DNA from: Bog-473 sp963725895
GTDB lineage: Bacteria > Actinomycetota > Acidimicrobiia > Acidimicrobiales > RAAP-2
NCBI GenBank assembly: GCA_963725895.1
Contig: CAVSAJ010000001.1
Location: forward strand, 1,674,001-1,738,000
Direction of reading: 5' to 3'
DNA: 64,000 bases
Below are positions 17,605 to 27,100 of the stretch, one piece after another; position 1 is the first letter of the stretch; every line of letters begins with the position of its first letter. Both the position numbers and the translations under genes were made by a program. The notes under the pieces are model-generated. The model was not told the origin of the DNA and did not search any database. It saw nothing but the letters and a program-made list of their open reading frames with translations.

Positions 17605-18864
17605 TCAGCAGACGATCGCCGACCGGTTGAAGGGCAACGAACCAAACGTGTAGATGCCGCCACAGCTATCCAACATCCAGTAGCCATCCGTGCCGTCTCC
17701 CGTGATCGCCACCATCGGATGCGAGTCTTGTCCTTCGTAGCTGCCGTCGAATGGAAGGTTGAAGGCGAACACGCCCCCGTCTCTCGCACCAAGTCGGTAT
17801 CCCGATCCGTCGGGTGCGGCTTCCATCCCGATGATCGGCTGGTTGAGATGAAGGTTCCCAGTACTGCCATGGAAGGGAGCATTGAACGAGAAGACACCAC
17901 CGTCTGATGCAACCAGCCAGTAACCCCCTGTGTTCTGATCCGCGGCAATACCGACGATGGGCTGGTTGAGAGGCTCACCTCCCATCGAACCGTAGAACCT
18001 GGCATCCCCATAGGCGAAGACACCGCCATCGCTTGCAACAAGCCAGTAGCCGTTTCCATCTGGGGTCGCGGCAATACCGACCACCGGAGCATTGAGACGC
18101 ATCCCACCGGTGGAGCCGTAGAACTGCGCAAGGCCGAAACTGAAGACTCCGCCGTCACCCGCCAACAGCCAATAACCCTCTCCGTCTGGCCGGGTCGCCA
18201 TGCCCACGATTGGTGCGTTGAGGGCGGTGTATTCCGTGTCTCCGTAGCTGAGGCCTGCCCAGTAGCTGTAGTAGTCGCCCGGAGCAGCGAAGTTGTAGGT
18301 CGCGTTGAAGCCGAAGACTCGCCCGTCAGAGGTGACGTCCCAATAACCCGAGCCATCCGGCAAGGCGGCCATCGCGGTAGTGGACCCGGGCGTCGATTTC
18401 GTTTTGCCTTGACAGAGAGGAATTCCAACGGTCTGCGTAGCGGTTCCAGACCCACCCACGCCGTCACTCCAACTGATCGTCACGGAGGCAGGCTGGCCCC
18501 ACGACTGCGGGTTTGGGGCGATGACGAATCCGGCTGGCCCCAGAACCCACGCGTTATCGGTGAATTCGTCGTGGACTGCTGGTCCGAGATTGAACGAAGC
18601 GCTGCTATGGCCCAGCGTCTCTGTCCCGCGACCACTCGGAATCGCCCCATCCGGCACGTTGTAGAGGGTTGCCAACATGTAAGGAAGGCCGGGTGTGGGC
18701 TCGAGAGAGGTGCTGATTCCGCAGTCGGTGGTGATGCCCAGGAACTCCGGCGGCTGGCTCGCCGCCACGGAGCCCGAGATCGTCATCACGGGCAAGACAA
18801 GGAGCGCCGCAGCACTGACCGCGACTGAACACGCGAACCTGGCTCTTGATCGTGTCTGGTTCAT
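17605..18864 (-). CDS. Secreted protein with six GYWLVASDGGVF-type repeats
   Basis: 419 residues. Signal peptide (ARFACSVAVSAAALLVLPV), a ~140-residue domain resembling an immunoglobulin-like fold with a Cys pair, then six ~42-residue repeats of the form PDGxGYWLVASDGGVFxFGxAxFYGS. Such repeats recur in secreted proteins of Acidimicrobiia and probably build a beta-propeller-like surface; no activity is known. ATG 18864 is supported by GGGGAGGG 5 nt upstream and by the signal peptide. Confidence 0.85.
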   Translation of the reverse strand: MNQTRSRARFACSVAVSAAALLVLPVMTISGSVAASQPPEFLGITTDCGISTSLEPTPGLPYMLATLYNVPDGAIPSGRGTETLGHSSASFNLGPAVHDEFTDNAWVLGPAGFVIAPNPQSWGQPASVTISWSDGVGGSGTATQTVGIPLCQGKTKSTPGSTTAMAALPDGSGYWDVTSDGRVFGFNATYNFAAPGDYYSYWAGLSYGDTEYTALNAPIVGMATRPDGEGYWLLAGDGGVFSFGLAQFYGSTGGMRLNAPVVGIAATPDGNGYWLVASDGGVFAYGDARFYGSMGGEPLNQPIVGIAADQNTGGYWLVASDGGVFSFNAPFHGSTGNLHLNQPIIGMEAAPDGSGYRLGARDGGVFAFNLPFDGSYEGQDSHPMVAITGDGTDGYWMLDSCGGIYTFGSLPFNRSAIVC

Positions 18865-18963
18865 CGGGCCCTCCCCAATGGTCCGGCGAGCGGCTCCAAA
18901 CATATCGGGGCCCCGGCCACGATTCGTTTCCGGGCCGCGAGCGCGGTATGCGATGCTCGGGCG

Positions 18964-19557
18964 GTGACCCGAGGCAGGCTCGAGGCCTTTACTGATGCCG
19001 TCATCGCCATCGTCATGACGATCATGGTGCTCGATCTGCGCTCGCCCGCAGGTCACGGCTTCAGCGACCTGAAGCCATTGCTACCCAAGCTGCTCGTCTA
19101 CGCGCTGAGCTTCACGTTCTTAGCCATCTACTGGAACAACCATCACCATCTGCTGCACGTGGTGGAGCGCATCGACAGCCGTGTTCTCTGGGCGAACATG
19201 GGACTTCTCTTCTCCTTGTCTTTGACGCCGGCAGCGACGTCGTGGTTCGGCGAGCATCCAGGAGATACCGCTCCGGTCGTCGTCTACGGGCTCGTCCTCC
19301 TGCTGTCCGCCGTCGCCTACTTCTTGCTCACCCGTGCCCTCTTGGCTCTCCACCCGCCGGATAGTCGCTTGGCGCTCGCGATCGGAAGGGACAGCAAGGG
19401 CCGGCTGTCGGCCATCGCCTACGTCGTGGCCATCGGGTTGGCGTTCGTCGAGCCGTGGGCCGCCGTCGCGATCTATGTCGCCGTCGCGGTCGTCTGGCTG
19501 GTGCCCGACAGACGTATCACCAGAGTGATTGAGCGCGTCCCAAAGGAGGGAGCCTGA
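18964..19557 (+). CDS. TMEM175/DUF1211-family membrane protein (putative K+ channel)
   Basis: 197 residues and about six membrane helices. The first helix holds RLEAFTDAVIAIVMTIMVLD, a variant of the RxxxFSDGVxAI signature of TMEM175 channels; here Ser becomes Thr and Gly becomes Ala. Bacterial relatives form K+-permeable tetramers. NNHHHLLHVVERID follows the second helix. Starts at GTG. Transport function is family inference. Confidence 0.85.
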   Translation: MTRGRLEAFTDAVIAIVMTIMVLDLRSPAGHGFSDLKPLLPKLLVYALSFTFLAIYWNNHHHLLHVVERIDSRVLWANMGLLFSLSLTPAATSWFGEHPGDTAPVVVYGLVLLLSAVAYFLLTRALLALHPPDSRLALAIGRDSKGRLSAIAYVVAIGLAFVEPWAAVAIYVAVAVVWLVPDRRITRVIERVPKEGA

Positions 19558-19564
19558 CGACACT

Positions 19565-20419
19565 TCACGGCACCACCTCAATGGGCACCATCCGCTGGGC
19601 TCCCTCGCCACCGAAGCGAACAAGCATCCGAACGGCCCACCTTCCGGGTGGAACGGCCCAGCCCACATCGGGTCGGGTGGATGCGGTTCCAATGAGTATC
19701 GCAAGCTCCTTCGAGTCTCCCGCAGGCACGTGGTAACGACGCAGCTCCATTGTGATCGCACCTTCGTATCCACCGATGACAACTTCGCTCGTCGGATCGA
19801 CGACGGGCGGGACCAGCTTGCCCACTACCAGATCGAACGTGCTCTCGTTGCGAATCGTCAGCGTGGATCTGACATGAGAGCCGGATCTGATCTCGAGGCC
19901 CTCCTCGAGAGAGAGGGAGACCTCCTCGGGGAGCGACGCGAGGTCTGGCGGCTCCTGGCTGGGGACGAAATCGGCACCGCGACGCGCGTCGTTCTGCGGA
20001 AAGGGCAAGTACCCCACCGTGAGCACAACGGCCTCTCCATATCGTTGGAGGAGTGACGCAGCCACATCGATTTGGTTGGCCCAAAGGCCCACATCGAGGA
20101 CGCCCTTCGCCAAGCCAATCTCGCGTATCGATCCTCGAGCCGACTTCATGATGTCCCGACGAACACGCTCGAGATGGCCGGGTGACCACGGTGAGTGCTT
20201 CACCTCGAGGTGTGCAGGCACCGTACCCAGCGAACGAAGGGCCGTTTCGTGCGTCCCGGTCGCATCACCAGCCAGGAGTGCGACCACCCGCTCCGGGGTG
20301 TGCTCGAACCAAAATCTGTTCAACGACGCCCGGATGGGTCTCGCCGTATCGGCGCACCGATTCGGCGACGGGTCGAAGCTCGCCTTGCGCCATGGAGTGA
20401 CCCTCTCGCCTGGACTCAC
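19565..20419 (-). CDS. Hypothetical protein, up to 284 aa
   Basis: No signal peptide or membrane helix is evident. The N-terminal half includes VKHSPWSPGHLERVRRDIMK and GLWANQIDVAASLLQRYGEA, VVLTVGYLPFPQ. The C-terminal half (VRSTLTIRNESTFDLVVGKL, VPAGDSKELAILIGTA, PPGRWAVRMLVRFGG) looks like a beta-sandwich. A family name cannot be given. The true start is uncertain because no strong ribosome site is visible. Confidence 0.6.
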   Translation of the reverse strand: MSPGERVTPWRKASFDPSPNRCADTARPIRASLNRFWFEHTPERVVALLAGDATGTHETALRSLGTVPAHLEVKHSPWSPGHLERVRRDIMKSARGSIREIGLAKGVLDVGLWANQIDVAASLLQRYGEAVVLTVGYLPFPQNDARRGADFVPSQEPPDLASLPEEVSLSLEEGLEIRSGSHVRSTLTIRNESTFDLVVGKLVPPVVDPTSEVVIGGYEGAITMELRRYHVPAGDSKELAILIGTASTRPDVGWAVPPGRWAVRMLVRFGGEGAQRMVPIEVVP

Positions 20420-20571
20420 GCTCGCTCATCGAAGTGCCCTCGCACCCATTAGGTGCGGACTCCGGTCTGCCCCCGGGGAGATCATTCGGCTCCTCCTCGT
20501 GGTGAACCCCGGTCCGACTGCCGCGGGTCGAGGAAGGTCAACGAAGTGGGTCAGCCGGACGTGAAGGACAT

Positions 20572-21849
20572 ATGGAGGTACCGGCGTTCGGCGTCTGGAT
20601 ACGTGCTCCGCTGTGCGTCCTTGTCCTGACGGCCCTCGTTGCGGGGTGCTCTGCCTCTCGCCCCTCTACCGGAGGATCGGCGTCACCGCACGGCGAGATT
20701 CGTATCACCACGACGACGGCCCAAACGAGTGCAGTACCAACGACAATGCCTCCGCCCCCTCCCGATCAACTCACCGAAATCGCCATGTTCAATCCGACCA
20801 CCGGGTACGGGTTGTTCACCAGGCAACGCGCAGGCCTGTGCTCGACGCTCGTCGGCTCCACGACCGACGGTGGTGCCGCGTTCGGAAATCTCCAGATCCT
20901 GACCTCCGGGCCGTGCTCGTCGGGCGCCACGGTGAGCAAGTTGGCCTTCGACGACCACGGGGACGGATTCGCCTACGGCCCTGATCTCTTTGTCACGCAC
21001 GACTCGGGTGCCACATGGACGCAGAACCCACTGCAGGACAATGTCCTGGCGGTCGAAGCCCTCGGTTCGTCGATCTGGATGGTCACGAGCGCGTGCCCTC
21101 CGAAGACCGGCTCCCAGTCGCCGTGTGCCTTGCGCCTGCTGACATCGGTCGATGGTGGTCGCACATGGGTTGCTGCCATCACGCCTGTCGATGCCACCAT
21201 GAACGGCGGGTCTGCGGGTGCAGGACAGAGCTGGCTGATCCGTTTGAGCACGACCTCTGCCTACCTTGCCAGCAGTCCCCCGCTCAGCGCGCGAGGCCAG
21301 CCGACGACGGCCCCACTCTGGTTCACGTCCGATGGCGGACAAACCTGGTCGCCCCGTCAGGTCGACTGCGGCTTCAGCGCATTGATCGACGCGATTTCAG
21401 CAGCCCCCGACGGGACCCTCGTCGCTGTGTGTGCCAGCGAACCAAGTGCCGGGTCGCAACCGAAGTCAACCGTCGAATCGACCGACGGAGGCCTCACGTG
21501 GACAGAGACGACTGCGTGCCAGGGGGCCCGCTCGGGCACGGCGTTCAACTGCTTGGCGAACCAACCGCTTTCCCTTGGCTACCTGGGAGAGATCGATGCT
21601 GTCAGTGCCGAGACCGTCTACTTGGTCGGGGGACGCAGCTCCCTGTTGGTGACCCACAACGGAGGAGCATCGTGGACACCCACCGAACCCCTGATTGGCG
21701 ACACCTCAGACGGCACCACGAGGGTGATCTTCTTCAACGAGTCGGACGGCGTCGTCCTGGGCGATGACGGCCAGAACGATGACCGGGCGACCATCTATTC
21801 CACCTCCGACGGCGGCATCGTCTGGCACTCCGTCGTCCCCGAAGACTGA
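20572..21849 (+). CDS. Lipoprotein with Asp-box (YCF48/BNR-like) beta-propeller repeats
   Basis: 425 residues. Signal peptide with lipobox LVAGC (Cys near residue 26), a Thr/Pro-rich linker, then at least six Asp-boxes: HDSGATWTQN, VDGGRTWVAA, SDGGQTWSPR, TDGGLTWTET, HNGGASWTPT, SDGGIVWHSV. These repeats fold into a propeller as in YCF48 or sialidases. No catalytic sialidase Arg triad is recognisable, so it may be a binding or assembly protein. GAAGGA lies 3 nt before the ATG. Confidence 0.8.
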   Translation: MEVPAFGVWIRAPLCVLVLTALVAGCSASRPSTGGSASPHGEIRITTTTAQTSAVPTTMPPPPPDQLTEIAMFNPTTGYGLFTRQRAGLCSTLVGSTTDGGAAFGNLQILTSGPCSSGATVSKLAFDDHGDGFAYGPDLFVTHDSGATWTQNPLQDNVLAVEALGSSIWMVTSACPPKTGSQSPCALRLLTSVDGGRTWVAAITPVDATMNGGSAGAGQSWLIRLSTTSAYLASSPPLSARGQPTTAPLWFTSDGGQTWSPRQVDCGFSALIDAISAAPDGTLVAVCASEPSAGSQPKSTVESTDGGLTWTETTACQGARSGTAFNCLANQPLSLGYLGEIDAVSAETVYLVGGRSSLLVTHNGGASWTPTEPLIGDTSDGTTRVIFFNESDGVVLGDDGQNDDRATIYSTSDGGIVWHSVVPED

Positions 21850-21886
21850 GTGAGCCGCCCCTTCCCGCACCGATCAGACTGGGGCG

Positions 21887-22255
21887 GTGCTCCTCGTTGA
21901 CGCAGCCAACGTGGTCGGATCCCGTCCGACGGGGTGGTGGCGGGACCGAGCCGGTGCGGCCCGAGCGTTGGTGGACCAGGTACGAGTGGCCGTTGACTCG
22001 GGACGAATCGCCCAACCCGTCGTCGTGGTCTTGGAAGGCAAGGCACGCGACGGCGTGCCCAGTGGCGTCTCCGACGGCGTCGAGGTCCTCCATGCTGGCG
22101 GCAGCGGTGACGACACGCTCCTTGACGTCGTCGCAGATACCTCCGGCCAAATGGTCACGCTCGTCACAGCCGATCGCGAACTACGGCGGCGTGCTGAGCA
22201 GCTCGGCGCCGACGTGGTCGGGCCCAGTTGGTTTCTTGCGCTCCTCGAGCCGTGA
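21887..22255 (+). CDS. NYN/PIN-like domain protein
   Basis: 122 residues. MLLVDAANVVGSRPTGWWRD has the acidic DAxN motif of NYN (YacP-like) nucleases; GSGDDTLLDVVADTSG and TLVTADRELRRRAEQLGADV provide the other acidic residues of a PIN-type active site. Probable RNA-cleaving or RNA-binding protein; target unknown. GTG start, 37 bp after the preceding lipoprotein gene. Confidence 0.75.
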   Translation: MLLVDAANVVGSRPTGWWRDRAGAARALVDQVRVAVDSGRIAQPVVVVLEGKARDGVPSGVSDGVEVLHAGGSGDDTLLDVVADTSGQMVTLVTADRELRRRAEQLGADVVGPSWFLALLEP

Positions 22256-22288
22256 GGTAACGGACGGAGAGAGCGAGCGGCTCCAGAT

Positions 22289-23374
22289 TCAGGTATTGAA
22301 CCTGAACTCCACGACGTCGCCGTCGCGCATGACGTAGTCCTTGCCTTCCATGCGCGCCTTGCCAGCGTTGCGGGCGGCCGCCACCGAGCCGGCCGCCATG
22401 AGGTCGTCGAAGCTGATCACCTCGGCCTTGATGAACCCCCGCTCGAAGTCGGTATGGATCACCCCGGCCGCCTTGGGCGCGGTGTCGCCGGCACGGATGG
22501 TCCAGGCCCGCGCCTCTTTGGGCCCGGCCGTGAGGAAGGTCTGCAGCCCTAGCGTGGCGAAGCCGACGTGGACCAGTTGCTCGAGCCCCGACTCCTCTTG
22601 GCCGTAACTGCGCAGGAGCTCGTGGGCGTCCTCGGGATCGAGTCCGGCCACCTCCGCCTCGATCTGGGCGCACAAGACGATGGCCGGGGCCGGCGCCACG
22701 CCCGCGGTCAACGCTTCGGCCACGGCGGCATCGCCGAGCGCGCCCTCGTCGACGTTGAACACGTAGATGAACGGCTTCGCGGTCAAGAGATGCAGGTCGG
22801 AGAGGAGCCGCACGTTGATCTCGCCAGCCGCAGCCGCGCTCGAAATTGTCCGCCCGTCGGCGAGGAGCCGCTCCGCCGTCGCAACGGCGTCGACCGTCGC
22901 CTTCAGATCGGCCTTGCCCTTGGCCTCGCGTACCAGCTTCGGCAGTCGCTGTTCCACGGTCTGGAGGTCCGCCAGGATCAGCTCGGTGTTCACGGTCTCG
23001 ATGTCGCCGTCCGGATCGATCCGCGCGTCGACGTGCACGACGTCGTCGTCGTGGAAGGCGCGCACCACCTGGCAGATGGCGTCGGTTTCGCGGATCGCCG
23101 CGAGGAACTGGTTGCCCAGCCCTTCTCCTTGTGACGCGCCGCGCACCAGCCCGGCGATGTCCACGAAGGTGACCGACGCGGGCACGACCGGCGCATCGTC
23201 GTAGAGGGCGGAGAGCTGCGCCAGCCGGTGGTCGGGCACGGCGACGACTCCGACGTTGGGCTCAATGGTGGCGAAGGGATAGTTGGCCGCCAGCACCTCG
23301 TTGTTGGTGAGGGCATTGAAGAGCGTCGACTTGCCCACATTGGGCAGCCCCACGATGCCGATGGACAGGCTCAC
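22289..23374 (-). CDS. ychF: Redox-responsive ATPase/GTPase YchF
   Basis: 361 residues, full length. G1 is GLPNVGKSTLFNALT (residues 8-22), G3 DIAGLVRGASQGEGLGNQFL, and the unusual G4 NVDE explains why YchF prefers ATP over GTP. A coiled-coil insert lies in the middle, and the C-terminal TGS domain (VIHTDFERGFIKAEVISFDD) ends the protein. YchF associates with ribosomes and affects stress resistance. It is followed on the same strand, 10 bp upstream, by the PfkB gene. Confidence 0.97.
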   Translation of the reverse strand: MSLSIGIVGLPNVGKSTLFNALTNNEVLAANYPFATIEPNVGVVAVPDHRLAQLSALYDDAPVVPASVTFVDIAGLVRGASQGEGLGNQFLAAIRETDAICQVVRAFHDDDVVHVDARIDPDGDIETVNTELILADLQTVEQRLPKLVREAKGKADLKATVDAVATAERLLADGRTISSAAAAGEINVRLLSDLHLLTAKPFIYVFNVDEGALGDAAVAEALTAGVAPAPAIVLCAQIEAEVAGLDPEDAHELLRSYGQEESGLEQLVHVGFATLGLQTFLTAGPKEARAWTIRAGDTAPKAAGVIHTDFERGFIKAEVISFDDLMAAGSVAAARNAGKARMEGKDYVMRDGDVVEFRFNT

Positions 23375-23384
23375 GCGACGAGAT

Positions 23385-24449
23385 CTACCCGGTCAGCAAT
23401 CCGGCGCCGGCCGCCAGCGCCTTGAGATCCGCCTCGGGGCGCGCACCGGTGTGGGAGATGATCTCAGCCGCGCACACACCTCCGAGACGCGTGCTCTCGA
23501 CCGGACCCAGCCCGTGGGTGAGACCGAAGAGGAACCCGGCCGCGAAGAGATCCCCTGCTCCCGTCGTATCGACGACGCGGGCGATGGGGGCCGCCGGCAC
23601 TTCTTCGGGTCCCCGCGCCGTGAGCACGATGGCGCCGTCCGCCCCCCGGGTCATCACCACGAGGAGTCCCGTCTCCTCGGCCGCCGCGACGGCCGCCTTC
23701 GTCGACGCCGCCCCGAAGAGCATGGTGATCTCTTCCTCGTTGCCCAGCAGGATGTCGACATCGTCGAGCAGGAGGTCGAGGAACTCACGTTGGTGGCGGC
23801 TGACGCAGAACGGATCCGAGAGCGAGAGCGCGACGGAACCCTCCGACGCGTGGGCGGTCGCTGCGGCGTGCCGCATCGCCTCCTTCGCGGCGGGCACGTC
23901 CCACAGATAGCCCTCGAGGAGGACGACCGACGCACGCGCCACGAACGAGGTGGGTACGCCCTCGGGCGAGAGCGTCGAGGCCGCGCCCAGGTACGTCCCC
24001 ATCGTCCGGTCGGCATCCTCGGTGATCAGGACGACACAGCGACCCGTGCCCAGGCCGTCGCCGGCCGCGGACTCGCTCACATGTGGCTCGAACTCGACCC
24101 CCGAGGCGCGCAGGTGCTCCGTATAGGTGCGCCCGACCTCGTCGTCGGCCACGGCACCCACGAAACCGGCGGTGCCGCCGAGCTCTGCGATGCCGGCCGT
24201 CGTGTTGGCCACCGAACCCCCCGAGACGTAGCGAGGGACGCCCATTCGCTCCTGCACGGCGTTGGCCGTCGGCAGGTCGATGAGCGTCATGGAGCCCTTC
24301 TCCAGACCTGTCTCGGCCACCTGTTCGGTGGTCGAGATCTCGATCACGTCGAGCAGGGGCGACCCGATGGCAACGACATCGAGGTCGTGGTCGCTCTCCC
24401 TAGGGGTCCGAGCACCGTCGCGGGCGGTGGATGCGTCGTCGTCAGGCAC
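23385..24449 (-). CDS. PfkB-family carbohydrate/adenosine kinase
   Basis: 354 residues. Ribokinase fold with the first signature GGSVANTTAGIAELGGTAGF near residue 78 and the second signature VVDTTGAGDLFAAGFLFGL near residue 290, where the Asp of GAGD is the catalytic base. Among PfkB enzymes the layout resembles the adenosine kinase-like group, but substrate choice is not certain. GTG start 8 nt after TAGTTT. It shares a palindromic promoter region with the divergent pepN. Confidence 0.88.
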   Translation of the reverse strand: MPDDDASTARDGARTPRESDHDLDVVAIGSPLLDVIEISTTEQVAETGLEKGSMTLIDLPTANAVQERMGVPRYVSGGSVANTTAGIAELGGTAGFVGAVADDEVGRTYTEHLRASGVEFEPHVSESAAGDGLGTGRCVVLITEDADRTMGTYLGAASTLSPEGVPTSFVARASVVLLEGYLWDVPAAKEAMRHAAATAHASEGSVALSLSDPFCVSRHQREFLDLLLDDVDILLGNEEEITMLFGAASTKAAVAAAEETGLLVVMTRGADGAIVLTARGPEEVPAAPIARVVDTTGAGDLFAAGFLFGLTHGLGPVESTRLGGVCAAEIISHTGARPEADLKALAAGAGLLTG

Positions 24450-24457
24450 GGAGCGAG

Positions 24458-24485
24458 AAACTACCCGCGGCGCCGCGGGTAGCCT
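24458..24485. promoter_or_regulatory. Divergent pfkB/pepN promoters joined by a perfect 22-bp palindrome
   Basis: 24461-24482 is a perfect palindrome, CTACCCGCGG-CG-CCGCGGGTAG. Its two ends supply the TAG of both outward -10 candidates: TAGTTT for pfkB (minus strand, 24458-24463, 8 nt before GTG) and TAGCCT for pepN (24480-24485, 7 nt before ATG). Both genes would be leaderless. The palindrome could be an operator or only the by-product of two back-to-back GC-rich promoters. Confidence 0.5.
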
Positions 24486-24492
24486 TCACCGG

Positions 24493-27100
24493 ATGCCCGG
24501 TCCCTCGTCCGCAGTCGCGCCTGGGTCGGAGGCTTTCCGCCTCCCCCGCTCGGTCGAACCGGAGACGTACCGCATTGAGATCGAGCCGAATGTCGCTTCG
24601 GCCAGCTTCTCGGGCACCGTCGCCATCGACATCGTCGTCCACGAGCCGGTCTCGCAGATCGTGCTCAACGCGGCCGAGCTCGCCGTGAGCGACGTCGACG
24701 TCATTACGCCCGGCGGCGCCACGGTCCATTGCACGGTGGACTTCGACGACGACCTCGAGCAGGTGATCTTCCGACCCGGCTCCGAAATCGCACCCGGCTC
24801 GTACACGCTGAGCTGCCGCTTCACCGGCGCGCTCAACGACAAGCTGCGTGGCTTCTACCGCTCGACGTACACCGGGCTCGACGGCGAGGTGCAGACCATC
24901 GCCACCACGCAATTCGAGTCGGTCGACGCGCGCCGGTGCTTCCCCTGTTTCGACGAGCCCGACCGCAAGGCGGTCTTCGAGGTCGCGCTGATCGTGGAGC
25001 CCGATGTCGAGGCCATCTCGAACTCGCCCGTCGTCGGCGTCGACCCGGTCGGTGAGAAGCGCCGCATCAGGTTCGCCCCGACCATGAAGATGTCCACCTA
25101 CCTGGTGGCGTTCGTGGTGGGCAAGCTCGAGACCACCAGGACGGTCGACGTCGACGGCGTGCCTCTGCGGGTGGTCTGCACGCCGGGCAAGGCGGCGCTC
25201 GCCGAGTTCGCGCTCGAGGTCGGTGCGTTTGCGCTGCGCTTCTTCACCGACTATTTCAACATCCCCTACCCCGGCGACAAGGTCGACCTCGTCGCCATCC
25301 CCGACTTCGCCGCCGGCGCCATGGAGAACCTCGGCTGCATCACGTTCCGGGACAATGCGCTGCTCATCGACCAAGCGCGCGCCGCGCGCACGGAGCTCGA
25401 GCGGGTCGCCGACGTCATCGCCCACGAGCTGGCGCACATGTGGTTCGGCGACCTGGTGACCATGGGCTGGTGGGAAGGGATCTGGCTCAACGAGGCCTTC
25501 GCCACCTTCATGGAGACGTTGTGCGTCGACGCTTTCCGTCCCTCGTGGGACCGCTGGGTCGGCTTCGCACCCTCGCGTGAGGCCGCGCTCGCTGTCGACG
25601 CCGTGCACTCGACCCGCCCGATCGAGTACCCCGTCGGCCCGCCCAAGGAGGCGGAGGGCATGTTCGACCTGCTGACCTACGAGAAGGGCTGCGGGGTCCT
25701 GCGCATGCTCGAGCAGTACATCGGCGCCGACGTCTTCCGCGACGGTGTGCGCACGTACCTGAAGGCGCACGCCTATGGCAACACCGTGACCGCCGACCTG
25801 TGGGACGCGCTGGAAGACGCCAGCGGCGCGCCGGTGCGCGATGTCATGGACACCTTCATCCTCCAGGGCGGTCACCCCCTCGTCTCCCTCGAGGGGGGCA
25901 CGCTGACCCAACAGCCCTTTGCGCTCGGCCCGGTGCCACCGGGCACCACGTCGTCCATCGGGTCGGCGTGGCGCGTGCCGGTCGCCGTGCGGGCGCTGCC
26001 CGGTCCCGATGCGCCCGGCGCGCCCTTGCGCTACCTGGTCCTCGATACCGAGCCCACCGGGATCCCGGAGGCTCGCCAGGGGCTGCCCGTCGTCAACGCC
26101 GGCGGGTGGGGGATGTTCCGCGTTGCGTACGAGGCAGGACCACGTCTTGCCCTGGCCGACCGGCTGGACGAGCTGTCGCCGCTCGAGCGGGCCAACCTGC
26201 TCGCCGACACCTGGGCCACGACCCTGGCCGGGCACTCGGACCTCGAGGACTTTCTCGTCCTGGCCTCCCGGCTGGGCCTCGAGCCGGACCCCACGCCGTG
26301 GGCACCGGTGGGTGCCGCGCTGGGGCTGACGGCGCGCATCGCGAGCACGAGCGACCAGGACGCGCTCCACGACGCGGTGGGCCGCGCTCATCGGCCCGAC
26401 CTTCGAGCGGCTGGGCTTCGACGCGATCGCCGGGGAGGGTGAGCGCACGCCGTCGCTGCGCGCGCTGGCCATCAACCTCATGGGCACGATTGGTGCGAAC
26501 GCGGCGGTGCGGGCCGAGGCGGCGCGGCGCTTCGATGCATCGCCGGTCGGCGGCGGCTCGGGCGCCCCTATCCCGGCCGACATCGAGGCCGCCACGATCG
26601 CCGTCGTCGCCGAGCTGCTCCGGGCCGGTGACTACGACGCCCTGTTGGAGCGCTACCGCAACGCGGCGACCCCCCAAGAGGAGATGCGCTCGCTCGGTGC
26701 GCTGGCGGTCTTTCCCGACGTCGACTTGTGCTTGCGCACCTTCGAGCTGGCCATGACCGAGGTGCGCAGCCAGAACGGCTTCATGGTCATCGGTGCCCTG
26801 CTGGCCAACCGCGTCGGCAACCAGGCCGCGTGGACGCGACTGACCGAGTCCTGGGACGCGGTGCTCGACCGCTTCCCGAAGAACGCCCCGCCTCGCATCA
26901 TCGAGTCGCTGCCGGCCCTGTGTGCCGACGCGGACTTCGCCGAGCGGGCCATCGCCTTCCTCGACGACCACCCACTTTCCTCGGGCCCGCGGCGCGTCGC
27001 CCAGTCAATCGAGCGGTTGCGGGTCAACGTCGCCTTCGCTGACCGCGAGCGCGGCCGCCTCGGCGCCTCGTTGCGCGCGGCCGGCACGTCGGCCACCTGA
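24493..27100 (+). CDS. pepN: Aminopeptidase N (M1 family), with a single-base frameshift
   Basis: Zinc metallopeptidase that trims N-terminal residues from peptides. GAMEN substrate motif at residues 275-279, zinc motif HELAHMWFGD at 311 with the third ligand Glu in WLNEAFATFME. The ERAP-like C-terminal helical domain starts normally, but the frame is lost at the G-run 26379-26381 (gtggg). The next frame carries ALIGPTFERLGFDAIAGEGE and continues to TGA 27098-27100. Removing one G restores about 869 codons. The stop overlaps the ATG of the following methyltransferase. All motifs are intact, so error is likelier than decay. Confidence 0.9.

Noticed and set aside
24442..26595. Long minus-strand frame opposite pepN
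   Set aside because: Shadow of pepN: no motif, biased Arg/Gly/Val content.
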